This document shows positions 62,594 through 64,000 of a stretch of 64,000 bases of DNA, piece after piece. The stretch is taken from positions 26,490 to 90,489 of the forward strand of contig JACKMC010000015.1 of NCBI GenBank assembly GCA_024235595.1, read 5' to 3'. The position numbers and the translations under genes are program-made. How positions within the stretch are numbered: position 1 is the first letter of the stretch; each line of letters opens with the position of its first letter. The notes under the pieces were generated by a model. The model saw only the letters and a program-made list of their open reading frames with translations, made no database searches and had not been told where the DNA came from. Source of the DNA: Zoogloeaceae bacterium (GTDB taxonomy: Bacteria > Pseudomonadota > Gammaproteobacteria > Burkholderiales > Rhodocyclaceae).

Positions 62594-62622
62594 GTTTACG
62601 AATTGTGCCGGACGGCTATAAT
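62594..62622 (+). promoter_or_regulatory. metK promoter
   Basis: GTTTAC (62594-62599), a 17-bp spacer and a perfect TATAAT (62617-62622). Transcription should begin near 62629, giving a leader of about 150 nt. Confidence 0.7.
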
Positions 62623-62628
62623 AGCCGC

Positions 62629-62778
62629 TTCCGCCGAGTTAATTCGACAACTTGCAGGGCGGGATCGCACCTCTTGGATGCGTCAACAAATACTGCTAAA
62701 GCGTCGCCGCTCGACGAAATCCCCGGAGCCGGCAACGCCGGAATCTTCTGGGGATTTTTGTTTTATGGAGCATATGCA
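62629..62778 (+). promoter_or_regulatory. metK leader RNA ending in an intrinsic terminator, candidate riboswitch or attenuator
   Basis: Hairpins: CGCA-9-TGCG (62666-62682), CGTCG-5-CGACG (62702-62716) and a terminator AAATCCCC/GGGGATTT (62717-62724 with 62750-62757) whose interior CCGGC-AAC-GCCGG adds a second stem, followed by TTTTTGTTTT (62755-62764). The ribosome site GGAG of metK is just beyond. A terminator between promoter and start codon implies conditional read-through. The 5' part does not match the SAM riboswitch classes I can recall (SAM-I core, SAM-II, SAM/SAH), although a GCTAAA at 62695-62700 recalls SAM-II. No Met-rich leader peptide is present. Confidence 0.6.
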
Positions 62779-63945
<1,167 letters not shown>

Positions 63946-63963
63946 TCGAAGGCGCGGGGGAGC

Positions 63964-63969
63964 TAGAAT
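63964..63969 (+). promoter_or_regulatory. Possible -10 box at the window end
   Basis: TAGAAT, 18 bp after the metK stop. In many betaproteobacteria a SAH riboswitch and ahcY lie downstream of metK, but the window ends before that could be seen, and no good -35 is present. Confidence 0.25.
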
Positions 63970-64000
63970 TCGGGTCATGTACGCCAACCACCTCCTCCGC

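Noticed and set aside
62660..62700. SAM-II riboswitch suggested by GCTAAA in the metK leader
   Set aside because: The rest of the SAM-II pseudoknot consensus is not visible; only the hexamer matches, so the class was not assigned.

Overview
The window is a high-GC chromosomal segment with betaproteobacterial character. I infer a Rhodocyclales-type organism (Zoogloea/Thauera/Azoarcus-like) from five things: the zapB-zapA-6S RNA block, a dapF-DUF484-xerC operon, paired LpxL-type acyltransferases divergent from metK, a PEP-CTERM surface protein and complete methylmalonyl-CoA chemistry. No insertion sequence, prophage, CRISPR array, rRNA or tRNA was recognised. The text reads as ordinary core and lifestyle chromosome rather than an island.

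Layout: 1-3015 carries the end of a membrane protein gene and a cyanide-insensitive cytochrome bd operon (cydA, cydB and a 47-residue DUF2474 subunit). 3370-11310 holds icmF, a divergent AraC regulator, a hybrid sensor kinase with an OmpR-type regulator, and a VOC (epimerase-like) gene. 11380-13826 holds a zinc metallopeptidase and a lysine 2,3-aminomutase-family radical SAM enzyme. 14251-21153 is a minus-strand operon in transcription order mcm, meaB, pccB, pccA, with a divergent GntR regulator. 22053-26998 holds a PlpD-type patatin autotransporter, an enoyl-CoA hydratase, a TSUP permease, an EVE protein and a DUF1850 protein. 27047-27776 is zapB-zapA-6S RNA. 27810-33058 is a cobalamin salvage cluster (cobQ divergent from cobD, cobC, btuF and a second binding protein). 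33068-35726 holds a thioesterase, an exported metallo-beta-lactamase-fold protein and an M48 peptidase. 35992-38036 is leuA with a leucine-rich leader. 38253-43508 holds yggL, an MFS/MarR/dehydratase operon and rhlE. 43582-49381 holds an ADP-ribosylglycohydrolase homologue, ruvB and several poorly characterised genes. 49606-53912 holds a PEP-CTERM protein, an EF-hand protein and a BaeSR-like pair. 53924-63945 holds rlmI, two DUF2242 lipoproteins, xerC/DUF484/dapF, a TIR-domain membrane protein, two acyltransferases and metK.

How it fits together: propionyl-CoA is carboxylated by PccAB, probably epimerised by the VOC protein, and rearranged by the B12-dependent mutase protected by MeaB. IcmF interconverts isobutyryl- and butyryl-CoA with the same cofactor, and the cob/btu genes nearby supply that cofactor. 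The VOC gene lies away from the mcm operon but shares a 12-bp promoter element with the gntR/mcm intergenic region, which suggests one regulon.

The most interesting non-coding signals are: a roughly 150-nt metK leader ending in an intrinsic terminator just before the ribosome binding site; three CGCCAWT boxes at exact 18-bp spacing between icmF and its AraC neighbour; a leucine-rich, possibly leaderless leader peptide before leuA; a lysine-aminomutase promoter whose -10 and -35 are each enclosed in a palindrome and followed by a long structured leader; and a 6S RNA. All family assignments come from reading the sequence and recognising motifs; no database search was run.
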